From Codonopsis lanceolata (taxonomy: Eukaryota > Streptophyta > Magnoliopsida > Asterales > Campanulaceae), in NCBI GenBank assembly GCA_013146195.2, contig CM028383.1, positions 19,925,642 to 19,989,641 of the forward strand: 64,000 nt of DNA, in the 5' to 3' direction. The position numbers were made by a program, and so were the translations under genes. The notes beneath the pieces are model-generated. The model worked only from the letters and a program-made list of their open reading frames with translations. It was not told the origin of the DNA and made no database searches. Shown piece by piece: positions 45,173 to 56,653 of this stretch (within the stretch, counting starts at the first letter, position 1; every line of letters begins with the position of its first letter).

Positions 45173-47018
45173 ATGGACAAGAGTGGGTGCAAGGTTTGTG
45201 TCACAGGAAGTGCCGGTTACATTGGCTCGGCCCTGGTCAAGAATCTCTTAGAGAAAGGATATACTGTTCATGCCACAGTAAGAAACTTGAGTACGTCTCT
45301 CTCTCTCTCTCTCAAGCCCACTCCACATATTTATATATGCACACAAACAAGGAAGTGATTAAACTTGATTTGATTATTGCAGATGAACAATCTAAGGTAG
45401 CCGTGTTGATGAGCTTTCCTGACGCTGACACGAGGCTTCACTTGTTTGAAGCTGACATTTATAAACCAGAGGAGTTTGAGAGAGCAATACAAGGCTGTGA
45501 GTTTGTTTTCCATGTTGCAACCCCATGGTTTCACTCTGAGGGTTACGAGGTATGCCTCCTCAAAATTCTCCTTTACTCTCCAACTGTACTATGTCAAATG
45601 GAATGAATCTACAAAACTCCATTGACAGATCGATTACCGAGATGAAGTTTGATACAGAATTTTTACTTCTCATTGAAGATCGAAAAAGAAAAAAGTACCA
45701 ATTTCATACTCTCCACTACTGCTACATATCCCAATTTTTGTTTCAATGTCTGACCACATGACACATTAATCAATTTCCCATTTCCACTATCTTCATTATT
45801 TACATTTCCTCATGGTATCTCTGATCAGTACAAAAATAGGATCGAAGCCACGGTTGGGGCAACAAAGACTATTGCAATATCTTGCATCAAATCATCAACT
45901 GTGAGGCGGCTCATCTATACTGCTTCTGTTGCTGCAGCGTCACCACTGAAAGATGATGGGACAGGTTATAAGGAGACCATGGATGAAACATGTTGGACAC
46001 CTCTACATCTCTCTTTTCCTCGCATCAATGATCACATAATTGTAATTAACTTGTTAACCCTCTCTTTAATATATATAACCATACAAAGCTTTAGCAACTG
46101 TCACCGAGTTACCAGCTGTTATTTTGTCCATAAAAATTACACAAACATAAAATTTATATCTTATTTATGAGCTGATGTTTATGCTGATAGGAATATACAC
46201 ATGCAAAGACACAAGCTGAAAAGGAGATCTTGAAGACAATGAATGACGATGATGATGCTAATGGATTGGAGGTGGTAACTTTGGCTTGTGGGCTTGTGGG
46301 AGGCAATACTCATCATCTATCTTATGTTCCCGAAACAGTTGGTGTCTTTGTATCGCACATTACTGATAATGCAATATCATACCAAGCCCTCAAGTTTTTA
46401 GAAGACTTGATTGGGAAACTTCCGATTGTACACGTTGAGGATGTTTGCCGAGCACATATATTTTGTATAGAGACACCTTCGATCAAGGGCAGATTCTTAT
46501 GCGCTAGCTCGTACATTCCAACTGCAGAGATTGCAAAGTACTATCACAAGAATTATCCCGAATTAAGTGTGAAGCAAGAGTAAGAATTGATAAAACTATC
46601 CTATACTGATTTTCAATTTGTGATTGCAAGTTATTGCTATATTACTTGGGAAAGACCAACTTAGGGGTTTTTTCAGTAAGACGAATTTCCTGACCCAATA
46701 CACAGTGTGTTGGTAGGCCGAGCTGTGAGAGAGTGGGCTGAGGTTTTCTCTTGTTTGATATGGGGATCATGTTCAGGAGTGGAATTTTTCTCAGATTTTC
46801 TTTTAATAACTTTGTTTTAAGGAAAAATTCTGTCTTCAATTCCACATCTCACATGGCATGAAAATAATATTTGCAGGTACTTGGAAGGCCCTAACAGAGA
46901 AATAGAGTGGGGTTCTACGAAGCTTCAGGAGAAAGGTTTTGTATACAAGTATGATACGAAGATGATCTTAGATGATTGTATCAATCTTGCAAGGAATTTG
47001 GGTGGCATGTTGCTGTAG
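45173..47018 (+). CDS. DFR/anthocyanidin reductase-like NADPH-dependent reductase, copy D (intact)
   Basis: Five exons with GT/AG borders: 45173-45290, 45383-45549, 45829-46041, 46191-46579 and 46877-47018, together 1029 bp, 342 aa, the usual length for the family. The product is an extended short-chain dehydrogenase (NAD-dependent epimerase/dehydratase fold) of the group with dihydroflavonol 4-reductase, anthocyanidin reductase and vestitone reductase. Seen: the Rossmann motif TGSAGYIG at residues 11-18, Arg37 after the second strand (fits NADPH), catalytic Ser near 128 in YTASVAAAS, and Tyr168/Lys172 in EYTHAK. A substrate pocket cannot be read, so the exact reaction (carbonyl reduction of a flavonoid-like compound in the cytosol) is inferred. 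A GTG in the same frame lies 30 bp upstream, but the ATG at 45173 fits the family N-terminus MDKSGCKVCVTG. A Harbinger element lies 56 bp after the stop, probably changing the 3' untranslated region. Confidence 0.93.
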
Positions 47019-47073
47019 TTGGTATTTGTACCATGACTTTGACTTTATTGAACCTAAAACTCCTCGAGTCTTA

Positions 47074-47714
47074 GACCACATACAACGGTGGTTCTTAACA
47101 AAATGCTTAGAAGATTTTTTGGGATTCTCCCAAACAACAAAGGTTCCTAAACATTGCTTAATAAGCAAAAAGGTAAATGGGGAGCCAAAGAAGCTTCCGG
47201 TGCTAAGCCAGCGAATTGGATGCAAAGTGACACAGTTTTTGACAAAAAATATACAAAACGATTTCGTTTTGTCCAAAAAGAAATCATCAACCGTCTGATG
47301 GCTCTGACAGCCCCTACTCCCCTTCTTTCCACATGGCAAGCTATTGGGTGGTTCAAATTATTTTTTCTCCTATGCTATTCTTAAATCAATTTTCAGCCAT
47401 AAAAATTATTTTTAAGTTATTTTTTTATTTTTGAATTAAAGTAAATATTTTTACCTACAAATAGAGACTTGGTTTGTTTCATTTGGATATCAGAAAAAAT
47501 TCCTATAAATTTTTCAAATTTCTAGCCATTTTTCTGTAAAAATAATAAATTATTGGAGATAAAGATGATAGGGTATATGAAAGTGTTGGAGCCATGCGAT
47601 TGTTGAAAGAAGATTTTTATCGGAGCCTTAAGAGGAGCTTAATGGCATTTTTGTAATAAAATAAAAAAAATGAAGCTTAAGCTCCCCAAATGGGGAGCTT
47701 TGTTATTCATGCTC
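47074..47714. mobile_element. PIF/Harbinger-type (Tourist-like) non-autonomous element
   Basis: 641 bp flanked by TTA on both sides (47071-47073 and 47715-47717). Ends GACCACATACAAC and, reverse-complemented, GAGCATGAATAAC are imperfect inverted repeats. The left arm of the inverted duplication shows the empty site with a single TTA, proving the boundaries. It sits in the 3' untranslated region of copy D. No transposase frame. Confidence 0.87.
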
Positions 47715-47923
47715 TTACACTATTTTTCTTTAAAAGACATTTGAATATGTTTGTAAGCATGTTTGAAGATCTGACTGAAACTATTGTGTATTTCTTAAGC
47801 AATTCATTGCGTATTTTCTTAGATCAGACATGTTTCTATCTAGAGATTTTGATAGATCGCCTAAGCATGGATGAATGCGAAACATCCTTACTTTTATTTA
47901 AAAACAAATGATAAACAGGTATT

Positions 47924-49815
47924 TGACCCAATTATGTAATTTATTATGTAATTTATTCTTGCGATGCATGATTGAACTAGTGGTCACTATTTGACCCAAT
48001 TATGCATGATTTAGCCTAACTTTTCTTAGGGTTTGCCGCTTTTGGGTTATTGCCGGCATGGAGCCGGCCATGGCCGCGACCCCTCCTGAGGTAGATCCTC
48101 CACCGCCGTCTTCTCCAACAATCAAAAAATCCTTCGCTTCCATTGTTTCATCTTCTTCGCCATCCTCCCACCTCCATTGATTTTATCCCTCCTTCAACGC
48201 ATAAAGGAGAGCTCGCTTTACGCTCTTTCACAAGACATGATCAATCTGCTTTCTCGGCCTTTCCATCTCACCTTAGTAGGAAAATTTTCACATGGCCGTC
48301 CCTCTATGGAAACAATGCGAAAAGAATTTCAAACTTTTGGATTAAAGGCGGCTGTTACGCTAGGTCATTTGGATTCGAAGCACGTGCTTATTCAAACCAA
48401 TCATGAAGCCGACTTTCAAAGACTTTGGATCAAGGATCAATGGTTTGTCGGTTCCTTCCCATGCGGGTATTCAAATGGACCCCTTTGTTTCGACCCGGAT
48501 GTGGAGAGTCCGATTGTTCTGTGTGGTTTGCTTTTCCTAACTTTGCCTATCTTCTTGTTTAATAAACATGCTTTATTTTCCATGGCTACCATGATAGGTA
48601 AACCGTTGCTCATTGACACTCCAACTGCCAATCTATCTCGACCTAGTGTCGCCGTAATCTGTATTGAAATAGATCTCACAAAATCGATCCTCATCGATTA
48701 TGGATAGATTGCGGCCCTCAAGTGTTATTGGCGACCTATTGTAGCCGAACGCCTCCCTAAATATTGCATGTTTTGTCATCGCCAAGGCCACGATGGTGTG
48801 GATTGTAAACTTCATCCACACTGTTCCAATCAAGAAAAAGATGTTGCCCAATCCCAACCGGTTGCTCCTCCAACTCGTGCTCCAAAGGAAACACAACCAT
48901 CCCAACAATGGAAGCCGAAAGCCCCAAATTTCTGCTCTTCCAAGTGATCCCTCCAATAAAAACCCTACCCCTCAACCCATCGGCGTCACAAATACTCATG
49001 TTCAAGAAAATCTCAATTCCTCTCCCATTGTTGATCAAGGCATTAAAAGTCCAAAAATGTTCCTTCTTCGGTTTCTGCTCAAGAAAATCCCATTAACTCT
49101 CCCATGGTTGATCAAGTCACTAATAGTCCACAAGATGTTTCGGCTGCCCAAAATGCCCAAGTCCCAACAACCAATATTTCAGTCCCTACTAATCCTCCAA
49201 TCACGGCTACGGAGGTCGTTTCTCCCCTCACGCCGACCATCCCAGGTTCCTAACCCCAAGTTCAGTGCCTAGGCCATGGATGTTACCTCTAGCAGCTCCT
49301 CTCACAGAGCATGTAGCCCTTCACAAGTGCAACCTTCTTCATCGAATGCTGATCAAATTGACCTCACAGAAAGTAACCGGTCCCCAATTCAAACATCCCC
49401 ATCTCATAGTCATAAAAATCTTTCATCCAACCTGAGCCCCAACTCCCTCCCTTTCAGTCCTTGTATAAATTCCCAAGCCACTATGCAGACCAATTCTAAC
49501 ATTGTCTCCCCTAATAAATTTGTCGTTCTGCAAACTATTGAAGAGGAAGATTCTGATAACGATCACGCCCAATTTGATGCCCTTGATCTTGACACCCCAA
49601 GTCTCGGGTCGGCGTCGCATCGAAGAGTCGTTATCGTAATTATTAGATTTCTCTCTTTGTATTATCTAGGTTTAATTTCTTTTATCAGTTTTTCTCCAAG
49701 GTAAGGCTCCTTTGTCCCCCCTTCTTAAGGGTAAGGTTGGTTGTCCCCCTTTTAGCTTGTTTTCCTTTTTTTCCATTTATAAAAATCTAGCCTTTTATTA
49801 AAAAAAAAAAAAAAA
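47924..49815 (+). mobile_element. LINE derivative with ORF1 but no ORF2
   Basis: Flanked by the target duplication AGGTATT (47917-47923 and 49816-49822) and ending in a 16-base A run. The left duplication arm shows the empty site. After a 130-bp leader, ORF1 starts at 48058. Its end runs straight into a LINE 3' untranslated segment (GTAAGGCTCC, GGTTGTCCCCC) with no endonuclease or reverse transcriptase, so the element depended on another LINE for movement. Confidence 0.92.
48058..49704 (+). pseudogene. LINE ORF1 protein (DUF4283-like plus zinc knuckle)
   Basis: ATG at 48058 gives MEPAMAATPPEVDPPPPSS, a proline-rich start. A DUF4283-like domain follows (LVGKFSHGRPSMETMRKEF, GLKAAVTLGHLDSKHVLIQ, LFNKHALFSMATMIGKPLL) in frames around 48177-48707. 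A CX2CX4HX4C zinc knuckle, CMFCHRQGHDGVDC, is at 48765-48806. A low-complexity Pro/Ser/Asn tail runs to about 49704. This is the nucleic-acid-binding protein of plant L1-type LINEs, not a host gene. Frameshifts near 48165 and 48480, a stop at 48704-48706 and later indels break it. Confidence 0.85.
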
Positions 49816-50597
49816 AGGTATTGGGTATTGATTTGAAAAACCCTAACAAGTGAGTGATGAGAAAAGAAATGAGATTTTTTGTTTGGTGTAGTGTTTTCAA
49901 AATGCACTTGTTTTCTTGTAAATACATTTGGAACATTATTTCAAAACGTTATTTTTTATAAACAAAGTAGTTGTAAACGTATCATATTTATAAAACGCTG
50001 CATTAAAACATTTTTAAAAAGAAAACACTTTTTTTTACTAACGTTTTGGTCAAAACGATGCACCAAACAAACACTTAGAAAATATGAGATCTTGTAGCCC
50101 ATCCCAACAAATTATGAGCCAGTCCCCTTTCTAAAGTTTTCAACCGTTATACACTTTTTTTTTTTTCGTAATGGGAAATAATGTATTTCATGCATTGTGA
50201 TGCATTCCTTATTTTGTACATCCCGATGCATGATATATCTTTTTCAATTACGATAAAATATAAAAGTGTAAAGCAATTGAAAATTATTCGGTGAGGACCG
50301 GCAAACTCTCAAATATAAAAGAAAAATCGATGGGGCCACAAGGTATCCAAAAACTTTCTTGCTTTATGTAAATCTGATATGATTTGAGTAGGCCGTTTTG
50401 GCATCAAGGATGTAGTTATCTCTAAACACTTTCCTGTGCAAATTTGATATGATTTGGTATGTAACATTTTGGCATCAAAGTTCTGGCTAGACCCATTTGG
50501 CTTTCAATCTCAAGTGATAATTTAGGCCCAAACTTTAATTTCATATTTTCAAGGGTGATAACCGGCCGGTCCCCTTTCAATGGTTTGGAACTACTAA

Positions 50598-51660
50598 GAG
50601 CATCCACAACAACAAACCCCAATTTCACTCCCAAAACACCTCGTTTTCTGTTCCAGTTACACTTTTTCAACACTCTATAAAATAATTCACTCCAATAAAC
50701 ACACTCTATACACCCTCTAAATATCTTAAATCTCTTCATCTCAACTAACAATCCTAACTACCAATATATTTCACCTTTTTATTTCTATTTTTCTCATGAC
50801 AATCGAAATGCGATATTTTAAATTTTAAATTTATATTATGTGAAAAATATTATATTTTCAATTAATTTTATCTAAAAATATATGTCAATCAAATAAGCAA
50901 TTTATGGTTCCCAGAACAAATGATTACTTTTGTTGAAAATATTTTGTAGTTAATTCAAAATTTTAATATTAATAAAATATATATTTTTCTATTTGATTGA
51001 TAAAGTTACAATGGTGAATGTGTGAAGTTATTTTTAATTATTTTATACTGTGATGTTTTTAATCAATAAAATTTGTTAAAACAGGAAAAATTAAAGTAGG
51101 GGCAGATAGCCTTGTGATTCTATTGGCCAACCAAGCTTAAAAAAATTTTGGAACAGAAAACATTAAAAAAAAACAAGTTCCTTCAACCTTAGAAAGAATG
51201 AAGATAAATGGATAAACAACAATTTGAAATACGTTGCAACTCACATCAACATTTATAAAAGAATACACATAATATAGTTGTATTTTCAAATATTTCCATT
51301 TAACTTATAAACAAACTATATTGAAAACTTCCTGTAAAAGATAAAAAAAGAATGTTGACATGATCACTTTTTCAAGGCTGAAATCGACTGAAGCGCATGA
51401 TGGAGTCCCATTCCGCACATCTCGGTGACCAACCAGTGTCTACTTACTCTGTATAAGATCTTCGTTGCTCATTGCTAATTCAATATCATACACTTTCAGC
51501 TTTTGCAAGGATGAATGATCTGATTAATGAAAAAAAAATGACTTGAGCTTTTCTGGAAGCTATTTTGTTGCCTGAAAACAAAAGCCAAAGAGCTCCAATA
51601 AAATAACTGCAAATACCTTGTACAAATAATGAGAAAGGAGCCAGGATCAAGGAAACTAAC
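50598..51660. other. AT-rich region starting with a Harbinger-like terminus
   Basis: GAGCATCCACAACAACAAAC directly after TAA interrupts the inverted-duplication homology, as expected for a Harbinger insertion with a TAA target. The other end was not found. No gene otherwise. Confidence 0.5.
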
Positions 51661-51829
51661 CTGAAAATGTCAAATATATGAATAGCCTCCTCCGTTGTGG
51701 TGTTTGTTATGAGTCGTGGCGTTGTACAATTGCAATTGTTTGACGATGGGCAAGAATCACTAACATTGGATGTGAGTGAACTCATAAACAATGCAAACGA
51801 CCCGAGTAAACTCCAAACCCCCTGATGCC
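51661..51829 (-). pseudogene. Isolated exon-like segment, unknown protein
   Basis: On the minus strand, a 169-bp segment with an AG acceptor and GT donor encodes HQGVWSLLGSFALFMSSLTS, then a Cys/Asn-rich part and TNTTTEEAIHIFDIF. The reading frame continues on both sides into hydrophobic translated intron-like sequence. It may be one exon of a membrane protein, captured or left over. No family recognised and no neighbouring exons found. Confidence 0.3.
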
Positions 51830-53099
51830 CTGCATGAGACAGAGCAAAGATTACATAATGCAAACAACCCAAACAAATGTAAACCAAACGAAAGAACATG
51901 AATTCGAAAAAGACTAAAACTACCAGGTACATATAGTTCTAGAATTCTTACTTGGAACTTTATCAAACTCAAACATGTGACTGAATTGGACTCGTTTGCC
52001 TCATAAATCAGAGTATAGCTACCAAACCAAATACGAAAACGGGTCTGAAGATGCAATCAAATTTGACTCTTTCATTATTGGATTTTTACTCTAACCAAGA
52101 TTTTACTTTAAGCAAGAGCAAGCCAAGCTCAAATCATCTCATTTACAAGACTAACCATATATATAAACCAAAAAGGCGTATAGCTGTGATTATTCAAATG
52201 TTGAGGCAGAATTAAAAATACCATCCCAAAAGTCCCTATGAAATGAGATTGCTGAAAAGAACTTTGAAAACACATCAAACAAATATTTAAGTATTTAACC
52301 TCATAACCAAATCTTAGAAATGTCAAAAAGTTTAACACAAAATGATGTCATAGAGTAATGTTCACCCACCTCAGTTTCAAAATTGAGGGGCTTGTTGCTC
52401 TAACAACAAAGAACAATGATAATTGAGAATACTTCTAGGTCACTTCATTTTGTGAAATTGTAATCCTTACATTGTTAGTTACTTCCAAATAAATCTATGA
52501 GCCATAACTGGTTATAGACAAGCAAACAATAAATATTATTTACTCGTGTCATCGTGACGACATAATACTCAATTAAACTAAGGCTTAGTAGCTAATAATT
52601 CTAACACCGTACGGTTCATCTTTCAACCATATCTAATTCAACTACATGGCTCAACTCAAATTAGCTAGAGTATAGTCTAATCAATAAGCTATCAAGTTTG
52701 AATATACTTACAAATGTTTCTTTTGCGGAATACATCAACATCATCCACAACCACTATAGGGGTGGGGGGCACATTGACCTAAAAATATGCAACACTTCTT
52801 TTGTCATTTAACGTGATAAACATAGAGGAGATAGACACATTTTAAGTAAGGGTGAGCTCGTTCAGTTCGGTTCAGTTTTTCGTAAAAAAAAACAAAGAGA
52901 AACTGGAACGAGACAATAGTCTGGTTTTCAAACAAAAGTGGCTTCAAAGTAACCACAACGTCAACACAAAATGTCTCCATTTGCCATCAACCACAATGGA
53001 GAACCAAGTCACCAAGAGCCTACGAACAAACATCAGCATAAACATAAACAAAAAATAGATAAATTAAAGTGCAATTCAAAAACATGTAAGCGATGGATG
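51830..53099. other. Region without recognised gene
   Basis: AT-rich, with no splice-consistent coding structure and no LTR or inverted terminal repeat seen on either strand. Confidence 0.55.
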
Positions 53100-53390
53100 A
53101 ACTAATGCAGAAACGCAACAAAACTCCCACAAAACAGCAGCAGCAAAACTGCACCCAAACTGCAGCAGCAAAACAGCACCCAAAACATCACTGAAACTGC
53201 AACAAAACTGCAGCAAAGCTGCACCCAAACAGCAGCAGCAAAACAGCACTAAAACTACACCAAAATTATACCAAAATTGCACCAAAACAACACCAAACAG
53301 TAGCCAAAAACTGCATGGAAACTGCACCAAAACAACACCCAAACAGAACCAAAACATGGCCAAAACAGGGCAGCAACACAACAAAGAAAA
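53100..53390. repeat. Low-complexity AAAACTGCACC/CAGCAGCAAAAC array
   Basis: Imperfect short repeats of CAAAACTGCA and CAGCAGCAAAA types fill this stretch. Cys/Leu/Phe-rich frames on the minus strand come from it. Confidence 0.9.
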
Positions 53391-53479
53391 AGAGCAATTT
53401 TATTTCATTAATAAAGCAGATCATTTTTTTTGTGTGAAGAAAACGCTTCTTGAAGAACAAGTTTTGTTCTTTACATTAA

Positions 53480-53579
53480 NNNNNNNNNNNNNNNNNNNNN
53501 NNNNNNNNNNNNNNNNNNNNNNNNNNNNNNNNNNNNNNNNNNNNNNNNNNNNNNNNNNNNNNNNNNNNNNNNNNNNNNN
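53480..53579. other. Assembly gap (100 N)
   Basis: Exactly 100 N. It cuts the gypsy element at 53580-56268 and probably hides its pol region. Confidence 0.99.
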
Positions 53580-53890
53580 TTGATCACCCCGATTGGCGGG
53601 GCTTCTCGCTAGGAGCATTCCCCTGTTGCTCCATTTCGCTTGAAGCGATCTAGCGCCCCTCATTTATCGCTTGGTTGCCTTCTTCAATGGCGGCATTCCT
53701 CGTAGTGTGCCCATAATCATCATGATAAGCCACGCGGCTGATCCCTTTCCTCGGCGTAGTTCTTTGGATTCATGCGAGGTGGGTTAGGAAGCTTCGTTCC
53801 TTATCTCGTACATAATATCTTCGCTTAGCAATGATAATGTTTGATGGAGTCAAATCCGATTCTTGAAGAAATTCTTTCTCGGTCGGTCAT

Positions 53891-55444
53891 CTAGGGACTT
53901 GCTCTTATTGTAACCTCATTTTGCATTTGCTTTGGCCGGCTTCCTTGCTTTGGCCAGACCAATTCTGCTGACTTCACCATTTTCTTTTCTTTCTCCTTTT
54001 TTGCCGTCTCCCAGGCACACCATTTTGTGCTCGCATGAGCATCTCGGCTTGTTTCTTTGGTTCGCGTGCTGGCAACTCGATCGCAAACCACCTTCACCCT
54101 CAAGCAACCCGGTTCAAAACATAGGGTCCCTCTTGCTCGGTCAACCCGAGGAACTTGCTCCAACACCTTTGTGAACCTCTCAAGGTAACTTCGTTGTTGC
54201 CTCAATGCGCCCCGCTTAACTTTTGACAGATCGGCCCTTGTCTTCGCCAATGTTCTGTCGTTCCAAAATCGACCAAGAACTTTGCGCAAGTACGCGGTGT
54301 TGATCGAGCATTGTGGCAATGCCCCAATCCAAGCTAGAGCTTTGCCTTGCCAGCGCCCACAAAAGCCCGAATCTTGACGCCTCGTCCGAGGTCACCAAAC
54401 CAATTTGCGACTCAAAATACATTAGCCAATCCGGCCTTGGTCTTGCAGTATACTCCTTAATATTTGGAAATATCAACCCGTGCGGGTGGAGCATTCTCGA
54501 TCCATGGAGCTAGCAATTTGGGGCGGATGTACTACCCAAGAAATTGCCATCTAAAGCCTTGCCTTGCTCCCAGGCTTCCATCAGCGCTCAACTCCTCAAA
54601 ATCATGCATGTTTACGGGTGTAGGCAAACCACCCCCGAGCTGAGGTTGTACCACAGGCATAGGAGGGGCTGTGGGGAATCCATAACCGCAGCTGGCTGAG
54701 GAACCCCGACGGCTGCGCCACGAGCTGGCGCCCAATGCGAGCAATGCTGGCCGATTGATGCACGTCCCTTTTTCCTTGAGAGCAATGAGAATGATGAGTT
54801 CGCTTAGGTGAGGGAGTTCTCGCCGACGAATATAGAGCCCACAGGTGATCGCGAACGGCAGTATGAGCACGAGATCGCCGCGGTGAAGGTGAACGAAGTC
54901 TCGAGCATGTGACCTTGGCGCGAAGGCGAACGCCGCGAGGCCGAGCCGAATCTTCTCCTACTAGCGGTCCCAGCCTTGAATGAACACTGGGAATAACCTT
55001 GTGACTGGCTTTGCTACCCTCTGGTTGCTCGTGACGTTTAGAACCTTGTGCTCGTGGTTGAGAATAAACAACCAAAGGATTCATTTGATTACCTCCACTG
55101 CGAGAAATTCCGACCGCCTGGCTTGGAGCTGTCAAAGCTGGTAATGGGTCCAGCTCAATCGGCAACGGTGGTTTACCCATTGCAATCAATTGTAAATTGA
55201 GCTGATGCATCTGACCCAAATAGATGGCTCGCTGACGTAAAGCCTCTTCCCGAAATTCATGAGCCAACCCAACTGCTGCCTCGGCACTCCGAGCCAACGA
55301 ATCAACTCCGCGCCTCTGATTAAGCTGGTGGCGCGCATCATGAGGCGGAGGGACATTATTCCCAGCAACTTGATTAAGGCTGGGATTCTGGTGCACCTCC
55401 TCTCTACGACTGCCGCTTCCACCATTAATTCCATTCTCCGCCAT
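53891..55444 (-). pseudogene. gypsy gag relic
   Basis: ATG at 55444 opens a 280-residue frame that starts MAENGINGGSGSRREEVHQN and contains an Ala/Glu-rich helix (SLARSAEAAVGLAHEFREEA). It is followed by Pro- and Arg-rich sequence that loses gag character after about 54950. Downstream, at 54319-53891, another frame has the retrotransposon gag pattern RTLAKTRADLSKVKRGALRQ, then SYLERFTKVLEQVPRVD and FEPGC. The pieces are separated by frameshifts and stops. Confidence 0.7.
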
Positions 55445-55521
55445 TGTTAAAGCTCAGAGATATCAATATCGAAAGTGAATCTTAATGCCGCAAAAACTCG
55501 TTTCCCGGCAACGGAACCAGC

Positions 55522-56268
55522 TGATGCGTCCAAGAAATCTGGATGTACTGAATAAGCCCAATCTGAACACCTGGCTTTCAACGTGTCCGTGGATCCTCAA
55601 AGCCCAACCCTGCAATATATATGAATAAACGTGAACTGGGCAGGGGCACTCCCTGCAAAGGCCCTTCGGCGTGTAAATCAGTACAGAAATTAACAAAAGA
55701 GTAAGCAATTTGGCAGAGTTTTGGCTAGAGAATTAGATTGTGCATACCTTTCTCCTTAAATTCCCTTAACTTTTATACCTGCCGGAAGGCTTAACTGCCG
55801 ATACCCGTTAATAACCACCCATGATTGTCATTAACTGCCCATGATTGTCATTAACTGCCCATGATTGTCATTAAGTGCCCATGATGGTCATTAACTGCCC
55901 ATGATTGGTCGTGGATCTTTATGGCAGGCACATTAATGAGCCCATTAATACTAACGGTTTATCTGAAGAGTTTTCCGATCATTGCTGTTAGCGGAAACTC
56001 TTGCTCGGACATGATCATCCTCAACTGATACCTTGATCTTTTCTGGACACGGATGTCCTCAACTAAGAACGGCTTGCGTTTGACGAGCACAGGTAATCAT
56101 GCTCGCACATCAATCTTGCTCGCTAGTTAAGCCCCCAGCTCGTAGGCAACTCACCTAGTGAAAACCCAAGCTTCGCTCGATTGCTCGGATGTAAGCTTTG
56201 CTCGCTTGGTTGGCTGGCGTCCAAATGCTTGGCACGTGACTCATGGCTTGGGCCTATTGGGCCAAGCA
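55522..56268 (-). repeat. Candidate LTR of gypsy element, minus strand
   Basis: Bounded by TGATGCGTCC next to the primer-binding site and GGGCCAAGCA on the outer side. Contains a TATA-like GGTATAAAAG on the minus strand near 55775. Only one LTR is available, so the outer end is a guess. Confidence 0.45.
55811..55910. repeat. 20-bp tandem repeat, 5 units, inside the LTR
   Basis: Five exact-length units of the type TTAACTGCCCATGATTGTCA, with one to four changes in some units. They lie upstream of the TATA-like box in the minus-strand LTR, where enhancer-like repeats are often found. Confidence 0.95.
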
Positions 56269-56587
56269 GCTCAAGTCTAGTGGTAACAAGTTTTTGTATA
56301 AAGTAACTTGATCAAAGTTTGAATCTTGTTTATAACTAGTTACATTTCTATTTATTATAATTTTGAAGTAAAGAACATATAGTAGTGGTGGTGGCGGCGA
56401 TGGGCACTTGGGCAGAACGCGGTGGTGGCGGTGGGCAGTGGGTGGCGGTTGTCGGAGTTGAGAAGTGCCAGCGTTGGGAAGAGGCTGGCGGTGGTGGTGG
56501 CATAAGTTGATAAACCAGATGATTGTGGTGATATTAATGGATAAACCCAATGGATAACCGGTTAATATCCATAAATTATTCATTTTG

Positions 56588-56628
56588 TTAATGGGTGTTA
56601 ATGGATATTATCTATTAACACCCATTAA
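56588..56628. repeat. 15-bp inverted repeat hairpin
   Basis: TTAATGGGTGTTAAT (56588-56602) and its exact complement (56614-56628) with an 11-base loop. A third related GGGTGTTAATGGATA follows, directly before a Stowaway MITE. Confidence 0.9.
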
Positions 56629-56653
56629 CTTAATTGGGTGTTAATGGATAATA

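Larger units (their letters stand above)
46488..50597 (+). repeat. Right arm of large inverted duplication
   Basis: From the end of exon 4 of copy D to 50597, this matches 6704-5133 on the opposite strand. Two insertions interrupt it (47074-47714 and 47924-49815), both absent from the left arm. Homology ends at TAA (50595-50597), directly followed by GAGCATCCACAAC. Confidence 0.9.
53580..56268 (-). mobile_element. Ty3/gypsy-like retrotransposon, 5' part, minus strand
   Basis: Read on the minus strand: candidate LTR 56268-55522, two-base spacer, primer-binding-like site TGGTTCCGTTGCCGGGAAA (55519-55501), then gag from ATG at 55444. The order and the primer-binding-like site match the fragment at 6705-8761, so both belong to one lineage. 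The N run removes everything after gag. The lineage call (gypsy, Tat-like) rests on the gag pattern only. Confidence 0.72.

Noticed and set aside
48143..48806. CCHC zinc-knuckle protein as a host RNA-binding gene
   Set aside because: It lies between target duplications, has the DUF4283-like plus CCHC order of LINE ORF1 and is followed by a LINE 3' end with poly-A.
49879..50097. Frame shared with 5654-5878 as a conserved small protein
   Set aside because: Similarity is explained by the inverted duplication of non-coding DNA; no coding features.
53076..53460. Cys/Phe/Leu-rich minus-strand frames
   Set aside because: They arise from the CAAAACTGCA repeat array.
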